DNA of 64,000 nucleotides from Clostridium thermobutyricum DSM 4928 (GCF_002050515.1 NZ_LTAY01000037.1:124001-188000); one strand, 5' to 3'; counted from the first letter of the stretch, positions 28,414 to 37,296 are shown. A program made the numbers and translations. Notes: generated from the letters alone by a model not told the origin.

Positions 28414-29547
28414 TTATAATCTCTTTATAAAATCCTCTATTTTATCTAAAGCTAATTTTAATTCTTCTATTGAATAGCAATAAGATATTCTTATATATCC
28501 TTCTCCACCTTCACCAAAAGCCTCTCCAGGTACACAAGCTACTTTTTCTTCATTTAACAATTTCATACAAAACTCATATGAGCTTAAATTAAATTTTTTA
28601 ATTGATGGAAATACATAAAAAGCTCCTTTAGGTACTGTATGTTCTAACCCCATTTTAGTAAGTCTTTCACAAACAAAATCTCTTCTATTCTTAAATTCTT
28701 GTTTCATTTTCTCTACTTCACTTACTCCATTTTTTAAACCTGAAATCATTCCATATTGAACTATAGATGTTGCACATGATACTCCATATTGATGTACTTT
28801 CATTATTTCATTCATTAAATCTTTTTTAGCACATACATATCCAATTCTAAGTCCAGTTGCTGAAAACATCTTTGAAAATCCACTTATATATATTACTTTA
28901 TCTAAAATTTCATCTTCTTGTGCAATTGAATAATAGTCATCATAAATTATAGATGCATATATTTCGTCAGTTATAACTATTATTTCTCTATCTTTAATTA
29001 ATTTAATTAACTTGTCTCTTCCTTCTTTATCTAAAATAGCACCTGTAGGATTTGTTGGAAAAGAAAGTACTAAAATTTTTGAATTGCTTTCATCTAAACT
29101 TCTTTCTATTTCTTCTATGTTAAGAGAAAAGTCTTCATTTAACTTATAATTAAATACTTTTCCACCAATTATTTTTACTATACTTTCATAAGCTGGATAT
29201 GCAGGAGTAGGTATTAATACATTTTCTCCTGGATTAACTAAACTTTGAAATACAGAATATAATCCTTCACTTCCGCCAACTGTTATACATATATCTTCTT
29301 TTGAATAATTTATATTTAAAGTTTTTAAATATTTTGATATTTCTTCTCTTAATTGGATTATCCCAGCATTTGGAGTATAAGTTGTTTTATCTTCATCTAT
29401 AGCTTTTTTCATCTCTTCTTTTATACAATTAGGTGTATTAAAATCCGGTTGACCTAATGTTAATGAAATTGCATCTTTAACTTTTACTACCTCATTATAA
29501 AATTTTCTTATTCCTGATATTTGTACTGATTTAACATTTTCATTCAT
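28414..29547 (-). CDS. Class I/II PLP aminotransferase, PatA-like
   Basis: 377 residues. The PLP lysine is in SGFSKMFSATGLRIGY, with the Asp of ITDEIYA and the Arg of GYIRISY. The N-terminus ISLTLGQPDFNTP is typical for the aspartate aminotransferase Ib/PatA group. PatA in Bacillus makes N-acetyl-LL-diaminopimelate from the DapH product. dapH is encoded next door on the other strand, so this could be the missing DAP transaminase, but the fold also serves aspartate and aromatic substrates. The start overlaps the cobO stop (TAATG), showing translational coupling. Confidence 0.85.
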   Translation of the reverse strand: MNENVKSVQISGIRKFYNEVVKVKDAISLTLGQPDFNTPNCIKEEMKKAIDEDKTTYTPNAGIIQLREEISKYLKTLNINYSKEDICITVGGSEGLYSVFQSLVNPGENVLIPTPAYPAYESIVKIIGGKVFNYKLNEDFSLNIEEIERSLDESNSKILVLSFPTNPTGAILDKEGRDKLIKLIKDREIIVITDEIYASIIYDDYYSIAQEDEILDKVIYISGFSKMFSATGLRIGYVCAKKDLMNEIMKVHQYGVSCATSIVQYGMISGLKNGVSEVEKMKQEFKNRRDFVCERLTKMGLEHTVPKGAFYVFPSIKKFNLSSYEFCMKLLNEEKVACVPGEAFGEGGEGYIRISYCYSIEELKLALDKIEDFIKRL

Positions 29548-30083
29548 TAAAATTCTATCCCCTTTCTACTTGGAATCCCCTTTTCATAATAATGTTTTAT
29601 CATTTTCATTTCTGTAACTAAATCTGCTTTTTCAGCTATTTTATCTGGAACATTTCTACCTGTCATTATAATCTCCATATTTTCTGGTTTATTTTCTATT
29701 ATGTATAGTACTTCTTCTTCAGTTAAAAATTTATTTTTTAAAACTCCCATAATTTCATCTATTATAAGGACATCTGTATCATTTTTTTCTAATCTTTCTA
29801 ATATAAAATTATACCCCATTCTTATTTCTTTTTTTAAAAGCTCTATCTGTTCTTCATTTAAATTCCAAACAAAATCTTTTTTAGTTTCAAATCTATATAT
29901 TTTAAAATTTTCTCCAAGTTCTTCTATTGTTTTTAATTCTCCAGTATATCCACCTTTTAAAAATTGTAGCATTTTTACTTTAAGCCCATTTCCATAAGCC
30001 CTAATTCCTTGACCTATAGCAGCTGTAGTTTTTCCTTTTCCATTTCCAGTATATATTTGAACTAATCCTTTTTCTAACTTCAT
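29547..30083 (-). CDS. cobO: Cob(I)alamin adenosyltransferase (CobO/BtuR type)
   Basis: 178 residues. P-loop YTGNGKGKTTAAIGQGIRA (14-32), which binds ATP in reverse orientation in this family, and LIIDEIMGVL plus MTGRNVPDKI downstream. It transfers adenosyl to cob(I)alamin to make coenzyme B12. The frame opens with a GTG three codons earlier that is inside AAAGGAGTG, so I start at the ATG at 30083. No other cobalamin gene is nearby; its linkage to the aminotransferase may only be shared transcription. Confidence 0.93.
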   Translation of the reverse strand: MKLEKGLVQIYTGNGKGKTTAAIGQGIRAYGNGLKVKMLQFLKGGYTGELKTIEELGENFKIYRFETKKDFVWNLNEEQIELLKKEIRMGYNFILERLEKNDTDVLIIDEIMGVLKNKFLTEEEVLYIIENKPENMEIIMTGRNVPDKIAEKADLVTEMKMIKHYYEKGIPSRKGIEF

Positions 30084-30103
30084 ATTTATCACTCCTTTTG
30101 ATT

Positions 30104-30132
30104 ATTTTACATTATTACCACTATACTCGCAA
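30104..30132 (-). promoter_or_regulatory. Promoter of cobO-aminotransferase
   Basis: On the minus strand TTGCGA (30127-30132), 17 bp, TAAAAT (30104-30109). A short palindrome (CGCAAATGCG) overlaps the -35. Confidence 0.5.
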
Positions 30133-30230
30133 ATGCGATTTTTTTTCGTTTACCTCTTTAAATAAAGCTGACTTTTTATTATAATTAAATACATATATAA
30201 ATATTCGACATTATTAGAAGGGATGATACT

Positions 30231-30941
30231 ATGGAATATAATTTTACTGATCCATATGAAATCGCAAGATTCATAAAAGAAACTAAAAAATCTACACCTC
30301 TTAAGATTTTTGTTAATGGTAATCTTAAAGATGCTAACTTAGATAAGATAGAATGGTATGGAACTGATAACTTCTATATATTAATTGGTGAATCAGACAT
30401 ACTTACAGAAGTAATTCTTGATAATAAAGATAAAATTAAACATTTTAGAATTGAAAATGATAGAAGAAACTCTGCTATCCCTATGCTTGACATAAAAGAA
30501 ATTGATGCAAGAATAGAACCAGGTGCTATAATTCGTGATAGAGTTGCAATTGGTAAAAATGCTGTTATTATGATGGGAGCAGTTATTAACATAGGTGCTG
30601 AAATTGGTGAAGGAACTATGGTTGACATGAATGCTGTTATAGGTGCTCGTGGAAAACTAGGAAAAAATGTTCACTTAGGAGCAGGTGCTGTTGTTGCTGG
30701 TGTTCTTGAACCACCAAGTAAATCACCATGTGAAATAGGAGATAATGTTTTAATAGGAGCTAATGCTGTTATTCTAGAAGGAATAAAAATCGGAGATGGT
30801 GCTGTTGTTGCAGCAGGTTCTGTTGTTACTGAAGATGTTCCTGCTGGAGTAGTAGTAGCTGGTTCTCCTGCAAAAATAATAAAATCTGTTGATGATAAAA
30901 CAAAAGATAAAACACAACTTTTAGATGATTTAAGAAAATAA
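30231..30941 (+). CDS. dapH: Tetrahydrodipicolinate N-acetyltransferase
   Basis: 236 residues, identical in length to Bacillus DapH. The N-terminal DapH_N domain (1-80) ends with [13 protein letters not shown]. The rest is a left-handed beta-helix of hexapeptide repeats ([29 protein letters not shown]). It acetylates tetrahydrodipicolinate with acetyl-CoA. This shows the acetylase DAP pathway, and not the succinylase or dehydrogenase routes, at least for this step. Start ATG after AGAAGGGATG. Divergent from cobO. Confidence 0.97.
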   Translation: MEYNFTDPYEIARFIKETKKSTPLKIFVNGNLKDANLDKIEWYGTDNFYILIGESDILTEVILDNKDKIKHFRIENDRRNSAIPMLDIKEIDARIEPGAIIRDRVAIGKNAVIMMGAVINIGAEIGEGTMVDMNAVIGARGKLGKNVHLGAGAVVAGVLEPPSKSPCEIGDNVLIGANAVILEGIKIGDGAVVAAGSVVTEDVPAGVVVAGSPAKIIKSVDDKTKDKTQLLDDLRK

Positions 30942-30945
30942 TAAA

Positions 30946-30978
30946 AAAGCAAGTACAATATTGTACTTGCTTTATTTT
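30946..30978. terminator. Bidirectional terminator dapH / SSB-like gene
   Basis: AAAGCAAGTACAATATTGTACTTGCTTT is a perfect palindrome with A-run before and T-run after. It overlaps the last codon of the minus-strand gene. Confidence 0.9.
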
Positions 30979-31648
30979 ATACTGCTCCTTCTTCATTATT
31001 TTGAAGAACTGCATCTGTACTCTCTTCAGAATCTCTAACTCTTTCCATTTTTGATATAGAAACTTCATATGCAACCTTTTTTATAACTTCTGTGTCAGAA
31101 ATTTTCTTTTGGTATTCTCTACTTTGAAGTCTACCCCAAATTCTTATATTATCTCCAACCTCTAGCATTTTGCAGAATCTTGAATTTCTTCCCCAAGCTA
31201 TAGTAGGAATATAATCTGACTTATTATAAGCTCTATTTACTGCTAATAAAACGTCTGCAATTTCTCTTCCAAATGGAGTTGTTCTATATACTGGTTCTTT
31301 ACAAATATAACCATCTAAATAAATTTCATTTGGATTTTTACTTCTTTCTAAACAAGGCTCTATATTTCTTGCAAAAACAGTTAATATAAGCTTATTTGTC
31401 CCATCCATAAATTTATTGTATGATCTTAGCTGCCCATCAACAACTACTTCAGTTCCCACACTTATGTCTACTCCTGTTAAAAGTCTTTCTGAAACAGTTA
31501 TATTTAATATATCTACTGAATCACTTAATCTCATAACTTCTAAATCAAAAGTATAAAAACCTTCCCCATACATTTCATGACTAAATTTTTTTTCTGAAAC
31601 TATCTTTCCTTCTAAGTAAATCTTATTGTTTAACATTAAATTATCCAT
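30977..31648 (-). CDS. SSB-like protein with two OB folds
   Basis: 223 residues. Residues about 4-100 and about 104-195 each look like an SSB/PriB-type OB fold: NKIYLEGKIVSEKKFSHE with FYTFDLEVMRLSD, then EIYLDGYICKEPVYRTT with IADVLLAVNRAY and PTIAWGRNSRFCKML, DNIRIWGRLQSREYQ. Only the second domain matches canonical SSB well. The C-terminal tail (about 196-223) is acidic but lacks the DDDIPF-type tip that recruits partners. It is separate from the normal rpsF-ssb-rpsR locus. It may act in recombination or sporulation; role inferred. Own promoter at 31717-31746. Confidence 0.8.
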   Translation of the reverse strand: MDNLMLNNKIYLEGKIVSEKKFSHEMYGEGFYTFDLEVMRLSDSVDILNITVSERLLTGVDISVGTEVVVDGQLRSYNKFMDGTNKLILTVFARNIEPCLERSKNPNEIYLDGYICKEPVYRTTPFGREIADVLLAVNRAYNKSDYIPTIAWGRNSRFCKMLEVGDNIRIWGRLQSREYQKKISDTEVIKKVAYEVSISKMERVRDSEESTDAVLQNNEEGAV

Positions 31649-31716
31649 TGTAACCCCTCTCTCCCTTTGTACTAAAAGATTTGTGCTCTTATAAACCCCA
31701 ACACAAATATATTTCC

Positions 31717-31746
31717 ATTATAATACATCATGAACTTATTTATCAA
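31717..31746 (-). promoter_or_regulatory. Promoter of SSB-like gene
   Basis: On the minus strand TTGATA (31741-31746), 18 bp, TATAAT (31717-31722); the 5' leader is about 60 bases. Confidence 0.6.
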
Positions 31747-31785
31747 TATTTTTTAAAATTTATTTCATTTTTATTTCTTTTATGT

Positions 31786-32502
31786 CTATTTAGTTAACTT
31801 TTTTGATAAACAGTTAAATTCATATCCTTCATTTTTTAATTCTAATATTAATCTTTCTATATTTTCTGGAGTATATTTTCCATTATTATGATATAAAATT
31901 ATTGAACCATTTGTTATTTTACTTTTCACATTCTTATACTCTTTCTCAGCCCCCTCATTTAACCAGTCCTTTGAATCAACATCCCATCCAACTGGAATAT
32001 ATCCTAAATTATAAACCTTTTCAACAGCTTCTTTTGAAAATGCTCCACTTGGAAATCTAAATAATTTTGTATCTACATTTACTGATTCTTTTAATATGTT
32101 TTCTGTGTCTTTTATTTCTTTTTCCATTCTTTCCTTTGATATCTGAGTAAAATCAGGATGAACATAACTATGGTTTCCTATATCATGTCCTTTTTCTACT
32201 ATAGCTTTTAGTTTAGGTAAATTTCCATCAGGATATTTTATCCATTTCCCCATGATAAAAAATGTTGCCTTAACATCATGCTTTTCTAAAATCTCTAAAA
32301 TTTTATAAGTATTATCTTTTTCTGCCCAATTTATATCAAAGGTAAGAAAAACTTCTTTTTTTTCTGTATCTATTTTATATATCGGCTCTTTTTTTATTAT
32401 ATTTATATCGTTTACTAATTTTATATTACTTTTTACTTTTATTCCGATAACTAAAAATAATATTATACAAAAAAATAAACTAATTCCTTTTATAATTTTC
32501 AT
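31786..32502 (-). CDS. NodB-domain polysaccharide deacetylase, PdaB-like
   Basis: 238 residues. One N-terminal membrane anchor (about 5-22), then a NodB domain facing outward. The metal histidines are HSYVH (His111, His115), and the first catalytic Asp is Asp56 (TFDINWAE). The usual second Asp of TFDD is replaced by Ile, as happens in the sporulation PdaA/PdaB group. LFRFPSGAFSK (motif 3) and ILYHNN (motif 5) are present. It likely deacetylates peptidoglycan amino sugars, possibly in the spore cortex. Lone gene; sporulation role inferred. Confidence 0.82.
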   Translation of the reverse strand: MKIIKGISLFFCIILFLVIGIKVKSNIKLVNDINIIKKEPIYKIDTEKKEVFLTFDINWAEKDNTYKILEILEKHDVKATFFIMGKWIKYPDGNLPKLKAIVEKGHDIGNHSYVHPDFTQISKERMEKEIKDTENILKESVNVDTKLFRFPSGAFSKEAVEKVYNLGYIPVGWDVDSKDWLNEGAEKEYKNVKSKITNGSIILYHNNGKYTPENIERLILELKNEGYEFNCLSKKLTK

Positions 32503-32564
32503 ATTTTCCTCTTATATAATTACTATATTACATTATATTAACTAAATTTTTATTTAGTACTAAA

Positions 32565-32593
32565 TTACACTATATAAAAATTTATGCTATAAT
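32565..32593 (+). promoter_or_regulatory. Promoter of DUF4364 gene
   Basis: TTACAC (32565-32570), 17 bp, TATAAT (32588-32593) with TGC just before the -10 (extended -10-like). Confidence 0.55.
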
Positions 32594-32629
32594 TACTATA
32601 TATTTTCAAAATAAAGTGGAGGTTTTAGT

Positions 32630-33166
32630 ATGCATGAAGAAAGTTCTTTAGAATTAGCTGAAAATAAGTTATTGGTTTTATATATATTAAAAGTACTTAA
32701 ACAACCAATTACTAATTCTCAACTAACTGAGATTATTTTAGAAAATAGTTTCATTAATTATTTTACTCTACAGCAATATATAAGTGAGCTTCTTGAAGCC
32801 CAATTTATAAATTATATTGAAGTTTCAGATAAAAACCTAATAAGATTAACTGAAAAAGGTGAAAATGTTCTTTCATTTTTTAAAGATAGAATATCCGCTT
32901 CAAAATTAAATTCAATAACTGAATATATAAAGTCTCATATAGATCTTATAAAAAAAGAATTAACCATACATAGCGATTATACAATAACTAAAAATAATAA
33001 TTTTTTAATTCATATAAAAGCTCTTGAGGATGATTCTCCATTAATTGACCTTAAACTTTCAGTTCCAACAAAAAAACAAGCCACTTATGTTTGCAATAAG
33101 TGGCAAGAAAATCCTTCTGAAATTTATAATCAAATAATTAAGCTTCTATTCAATGAAGAAAATTAA
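32630..33166 (+). CDS. DUF4364 winged-helix protein
   Basis: 178 residues. Residues 10-75 form a winged helix-turn-helix (LLVLYILKVLKQPITNSQLTEIIL, LIRLTEKGENVL), and the remainder is a helix plus beta-sheet domain typical of DUF4364, a family common in Clostridia. Probably a DNA-binding regulator; target unknown. It is a single gene with its own promoter and terminator. Confidence 0.82.
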   Translation: MHEESSLELAENKLLVLYILKVLKQPITNSQLTEIILENSFINYFTLQQYISELLEAQFINYIEVSDKNLIRLTEKGENVLSFFKDRISASKLNSITEYIKSHIDLIKKELTIHSDYTITKNNNFLIHIKALEDDSPLIDLKLSVPTKKQATYVCNKWQENPSEIYNQIIKLLFNEEN

Positions 33167-33167
33167 T

Positions 33168-33213
33168 AGAAATCATTGCACTAGGCTAATTTCCTAATGC
33201 AATGATTTTTTTA
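33168..33213. terminator. Bidirectional terminator DUF4364 / propeller gene
   Basis: AAATCATTGCA pairs with TGCAATGATTT, then TTTTT. The 3' arm lies within the last codons of the minus-strand propeller gene. Confidence 0.8.
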
Positions 33214-34037
33214 TGCATAGTATTTTCATCAATTATAAATATTCTTCCTGAATAATAATCAGAAACAATAATATTTTCATCTATTTTAAGTATTTCTCTG
33301 GGCATACCTCCTAATATAAATTTATAACTATCTTTATTTTTTAAATTTACTACTCTTATACTTCCATCTCCAAAATTAGCCGAATACACAAAACCATCTT
33401 TCTCAAATATATCAATTGGAAACGCTCCGATATTATATTCATTTAAAAGAGAAAAATCATTTAATGAATAAATTTTTAGCTTTCCTTCCATATTCTCTTC
33501 AAATGTATTTTCACAGACATATATGTTTTTCTTATCTTTTGATAAATATATTTTTGTTGGAGAATTCTTTAAATATATTTCTCTTTCAACTTTTTTTGTC
33601 TCATTATTTATTATAGTTATACTATTACTATTCATATTAGATACATATACATATTTTTTTTCACTATCTATTGAAATAGAATTTGGATAATCTCCAACTT
33701 TTATTTCAAAATCTATTCTCTTTTCTTTTTCATTAAAGATTATTAATGAATTCGAATCTCCACATGTTACATAAATATAGTCATCTCTCCATTTAATATC
33801 ATTAGGATATTTTCCTATTAAAAAATTATCTTCTTCTATAAATTTTCTTGTATTTATAAAAGTTATGCTATCTGAATAGCAATTTGCTGTTACCCCCCTT
33901 TCGCCTCTCACATCAATACTTATAGGCCCAATCTTCTCTCCCCCAAGCTTTAAGGGCAATGTGTCCACACTCATTCTATCAATATTAATTCTGGTTAAAC
34001 TATCATTATCAGTATTACACACAATAATATTTTTCAT
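33186..34037 (-). CDS. YncE/YVTN-type beta-propeller protein, cytosolic
   Basis: 283 residues made of about six repeats of the form IYVTCGDSNSLIIFN, VYVSNMNSNSITIIN, IYVCENTFEE and VYSANFGDGSIRVV, spaced about 40 residues, the YVTN/YncE propeller. There is no signal peptide, so it is predicted to stay in the cell, unlike E. coli YncE. In Clostridia similar proteins are sometimes linked to spore coats, but nothing here proves that. Lone gene; function unknown. Confidence 0.75.
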   Translation of the reverse strand: MKNIIVCNTDNDSLTRINIDRMSVDTLPLKLGGEKIGPISIDVRGERGVTANCYSDSITFINTRKFIEEDNFLIGKYPNDIKWRDDYIYVTCGDSNSLIIFNEKEKRIDFEIKVGDYPNSISIDSEKKYVYVSNMNSNSITIINNETKKVEREIYLKNSPTKIYLSKDKKNIYVCENTFEENMEGKLKIYSLNDFSLLNEYNIGAFPIDIFEKDGFVYSANFGDGSIRVVNLKNKDSYKFILGGMPREILKIDENIIVSDYYSGRIFIIDENTMHKKIIALGN

Positions 34038-34189
34038 AGTATTTATTTCTCCTTAAAATTTGGAAGTTTCATTTAATCTATTGTATGTGAAAAAATTACT
34101 TATGGGAACAAAATACTCCATTTTTCTCCTTTATTATTTTTGTATATAGAATTATAATATATTAGTAAATATTTTTAGGAGGGGTACTA

Positions 34190-34435
34190 ATGTTTATATA
34201 TAAAACACAAGGAGTTTGTTCAACTGAAATCCATATTGAAACTGAAGGAGATATTATAAAATCAGTAGAATTTATAAAAGGTTGCCCAGGTAATCTTTTT
34301 GGAATATCATCTCTTGTTAAAGGAATGAATATTGATTCTGCTATTGAAAAATTACAAGGTATTAAATGCGGAAATAAGGATACTTCTTGTCCAGATCAAT
34401 TATCAATAGCTTTAAAGGAATTAAAAAATAAATAA
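34190..34435 (+). CDS. TSCPD-domain protein (TIGR03905 type)
   Basis: 81 residues. It contains KGCPGNLFGISSLVKGM and, near the C-terminus, DTSCPDQLSIAL, the TSCPD motif otherwise found at the C-terminus of B12-dependent ribonucleotide reductases. Four cysteines (Cys10, Cys31 and the CGNKDTSC pair) could bind metal. A stand-alone member of a small clostridial family with no known role. Ribosome site AGGAGGGG. Confidence 0.85.
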   Translation: MFIYKTQGVCSTEIHIETEGDIIKSVEFIKGCPGNLFGISSLVKGMNIDSAIEKLQGIKCGNKDTSCPDQLSIALKELKNK

Positions 34436-34438
34436 AAT

Positions 34439-34480
34439 AAAAGAGTTAACTTTACAAATATAAAAGTTAACTCTTTTTAT
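34439..34480. terminator. Bidirectional terminator TSCPD gene / folC
   Basis: AAAGAGTTAACTTT pairs with AAAGTTAACTCTTT, then TTTAT. It starts 3 bases after the TSCPD stop and reaches the folC stop. Confidence 0.88.
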
Positions 34481-35788
34481 TTATTTTCTATTTAAACTTT
34501 TTCTAATTATTCCTCTCATTTCTCCTATCATATATAAAGATCCAGTTGCAATTATTAAATCATCTTTGTTAGCTTTATCATATATATATTTAAATCCATC
34601 TTCATAGCTTTTAAAACTTACCACATTTTTATTTATTTTTTCTATCTCTGTCTTTAATTCTTCTGCAAGTTCAGCTCTTTCACTATGAGGAGTAAGAGCT
34701 ACTATTTCTTCACAACCTGGAACAATACATTTTATCATCTCTTCTACTTGTTTATCTGCTAATATACCAATTAATAAATATTTTTTATTATATTTAAAAT
34801 ATGTTTCTATATTTTCCTTTAATCTAGATATTCCATCTATATTATGAGCACCATCTATAATTACTGTTGGACTTTCTCCTAGAGTTTCTAATCTACCATT
34901 CCAAACTACGTTCTCCATAGCCCTCTCTATGTTCTTAGGCTCTTTATTTTCTAAACTTAATACTTCTTCAACAACTCTAACTGCTACTAATCCATTTAAA
35001 ATTTGATGTTTTCCTAATAAACTCATATTCAAAATATAGTCCTTAATAGATCCTTTAATTAATATCTTTTGATATACTCTACCATTTATTTTTTCTATAT
35101 TTATAAATTTACTATCTTCAGCATTTAATTTTATTAATTTTGAATTTTTAGCCTTTGCAGTCTCTTCTATTATTTCCATAGCATTTTTAATCTGAGGATA
35201 TGTTATAACTTTTATTCCCTCTTTAATAATTCCACATTTCTCTCTTGTTATCTCTTCAATAGTATTACCAAGTATATTCATATGATCTAAACTAATCGAA
35301 GCTAAAACTGATATTATTGGATTTATTACATTTGTAGCATCTAATCTTCCACCTAATCCAACTTCAACTACTGCATAATCTACTTTTTCATCATAAAAAT
35401 ATTTAAACATTATACAAGTTATTATTTCAAACTCTGTTGGATTGCCTAATCCTTCTTCTTTTACAATATCAACTACATCTTTTATTTTTTCAACATAAAA
35501 TGCTAACTTGTCTTTTTCTATATTATTCCTATTTATTTGAATTCTTTCCTCAAACTCTTCTAAGAAAGGTGATGTATACATTCCTACATTATATCCTTCT
35601 TCCATTAACATCTTAGTTATCATAGCTGTAGTAGAACCTTTTCCATTTGTTCCACCTATATGTATTACTTTTAAATTCTTTTGTGGATTTCCTAATAATT
35701 CTAATAATCTCTCTACTCTTTCTAATCCATAATTAGAACCAAAATTTCCAACTTTATGTATATAATTCATTGCTTCTACATAATTCAT
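34481..35788 (-). CDS. folC: Folylpolyglutamate/dihydrofolate synthase
   Basis: 435 residues, Mur-ligase fold. P-loop HIGGTNGKGSTTAM, the TSPF loop (YTSPFLEEFEERIQI) and the C-terminal DGAHNIDG are present. It adds glutamates to folate and may also make dihydrofolate. The open frame reaches 35857, but a GGAGGAGAAATT site points to the ATG at 35788 (MNYVEAMNYIHKVG), the family start. Single gene here, often linked to valS in Firmicutes; valS is close (37297). Confidence 0.95.
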   Translation of the reverse strand: MNYVEAMNYIHKVGNFGSNYGLERVERLLELLGNPQKNLKVIHIGGTNGKGSTTAMITKMLMEEGYNVGMYTSPFLEEFEERIQINRNNIEKDKLAFYVEKIKDVVDIVKEEGLGNPTEFEIITCIMFKYFYDEKVDYAVVEVGLGGRLDATNVINPIISVLASISLDHMNILGNTIEEITREKCGIIKEGIKVITYPQIKNAMEIIEETAKAKNSKLIKLNAEDSKFINIEKINGRVYQKILIKGSIKDYILNMSLLGKHQILNGLVAVRVVEEVLSLENKEPKNIERAMENVVWNGRLETLGESPTVIIDGAHNIDGISRLKENIETYFKYNKKYLLIGILADKQVEEMIKCIVPGCEEIVALTPHSERAELAEELKTEIEKINKNVVSFKSYEDGFKYIYDKANKDDLIIATGSLYMIGEMRGIIRKSLNRK

Positions 35789-35951
35789 AATTTCTCCTCC
35801 ACATTTTATTAGTATTTTATTCACAAATATCAAATATAAATTTAACTTACTTAACATTTTAAACCAAAATATTATCTAAATAAAGGTTTATAATAATACT
35901 ATAAAATATTTTTGCTTTTTTATCTAATTTAAATTTTACTTTAATAGTTTG

Positions 35952-35980
35952 TTTACTTAACTGATAAAATTTGTTATACT
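35952..35980 (+). promoter_or_regulatory. Promoter of flavo-diiron gene
   Basis: TTTACT (35952-35957), 17 bp, TATACT (35975-35980). The leader to the ATG is about 55 bases. Confidence 0.45.
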
Positions 35981-36043
35981 TATTTGAGTAATAAGTATTA
36001 TTGTTTAATAAAATTTATTATTATTATTTGTGAGGTGTTTAGG

Positions 36044-37258
36044 ATGAAGTTTAAAGAAATAAAGAAAGATATTTATTGGGTTGGTGCTTTAGACCCAAAC
36101 TTAAAAGTATTTGATATTATAATGTATACAAAATTTGGAACAACTTATAATTCATATCTTGTTAAAGGAAATGAAAAAACAGCGCTTTTTGAAACAGTTA
36201 AAGAAAAATGCTTTGATGAATATTTAAAAACTCTTCAAAGTTTAGGAATAAAAGAAAATGAAATTGACTATATTGTTGTTGATCATACTGAACCTGACCA
36301 TGCTGGATCAGTTGGAAAAATATTAGAGCTTTCTCCAAAAGCTAAAGTAGTTGGTTCTTCTCAAGCTATAAACTACTTAAAAGAAATTATAAATAGAGAT
36401 TTTGATTATATAATAGCTAAAGATGGTGATGAACTATCTCTTGGTAATAAAACATTAAAATTTATTTCTGCTCCATTTTTACATTGGCCAGATTCTATGT
36501 ATACTTATATAAAAGAGGACAATGTATTAGTAACTTGTGACTCTTTCGGAAGCCACTACTCAAGTGAAAATGTATTTAATGATTTAGTTGAAAACAAAGA
36601 AGATTATTTAGAAGCTCTTAGATATTATTATGATTGTATCTTTGGACCATTTAAACCATTTGTTCTTAAAGCTATAAATAAGATTAAAGATTTAGATATA
36701 GATGTTATCTGTCCTGGTCATGGTCCAGTATTAAGAGATAATCCTATGGAAATAGTAAATATCTACAAAGAATGGAGTACACCAGTTAAACCTTCTATAA
36801 ATGGTGATAAAAAAGTTACTATAGCTTATGTTAGTGCTTATGGTTATACTGCTGAAATGGCAAAAGCTATAGCAGATGGTATAAAGAAGAATCATAATGT
36901 TGAAGTTAAACTATATGATGTAATTTATCATGAAACTGCAGATATAATTAAAGATATAGAAGAATCAGATGGTATATTATTTGGTTCTCCTACTATAGTT
37001 AATGAATTATTACCTCCAATTAGAATTCTTATGGCAAATTTAAATCCTATTATTCATGGTGGTAAATTTGCAGCATCATTCGGTTCTTATGGATGGAGCG
37101 GAGAAGCAGTTCCTAGAATGGATAATAGATTAAAAGAACTAAAAATGAAACTAGTAGCTGATGGATTTGCTATTAAATTCAGAGCTTCTGAAGATCAAAT
37201 TAAACAATTAAATGAATTCGGAGAAAATTTCTCTAAAAAAATGTTTGGAGAAATATAA
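36044..37258 (+). CDS. A-type flavo-diiron protein (FprA)
   Basis: 404 residues. The beta-lactamase-like domain has the full diiron set His81, Glu83, Asp85, His86 (HTEPDHAG), His147, Asp166 and His226. The flavodoxin domain starts near 250 with AYVSAYGYTAEMAKA. It reduces O2 to water and/or NO to N2O and protects anaerobes. There is no C-terminal rubredoxin domain, so an external donor is needed. The open frame runs 20 codons further upstream, but GAGGTG next to ATG at 36044 (MKFKEIKKD) fits. Single gene. Confidence 0.95.
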   Translation: MKFKEIKKDIYWVGALDPNLKVFDIIMYTKFGTTYNSYLVKGNEKTALFETVKEKCFDEYLKTLQSLGIKENEIDYIVVDHTEPDHAGSVGKILELSPKAKVVGSSQAINYLKEIINRDFDYIIAKDGDELSLGNKTLKFISAPFLHWPDSMYTYIKEDNVLVTCDSFGSHYSSENVFNDLVENKEDYLEALRYYYDCIFGPFKPFVLKAINKIKDLDIDVICPGHGPVLRDNPMEIVNIYKEWSTPVKPSINGDKKVTIAYVSAYGYTAEMAKAIADGIKKNHNVEVKLYDVIYHETADIIKDIEESDGILFGSPTIVNELLPPIRILMANLNPIIHGGKFAASFGSYGWSGEAVPRMDNRLKELKMKLVADGFAIKFRASEDQIKQLNEFGENFSKKMFGEI

Positions 37259-37261
37259 TAA

Positions 37262-37293
37262 AAAAAGGTAGATTTTAAATCTACCTTTTTTAT
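37262..37293. terminator. Bidirectional terminator fprA / valS
   Basis: AAAAAGGTAGATTT pairs with AAATCTACCTTTTT, flanked by A- and T-runs. Confidence 0.9.
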
Positions 37294-37296
37294 TTA

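Noticed and set aside
35789-35857. Longer N-terminus for FolC with a hydrophobic leader
   Set aside because: GGAGGAG with proper spacing sits before the internal ATG at 35788, and the extra residues are translated leader DNA.
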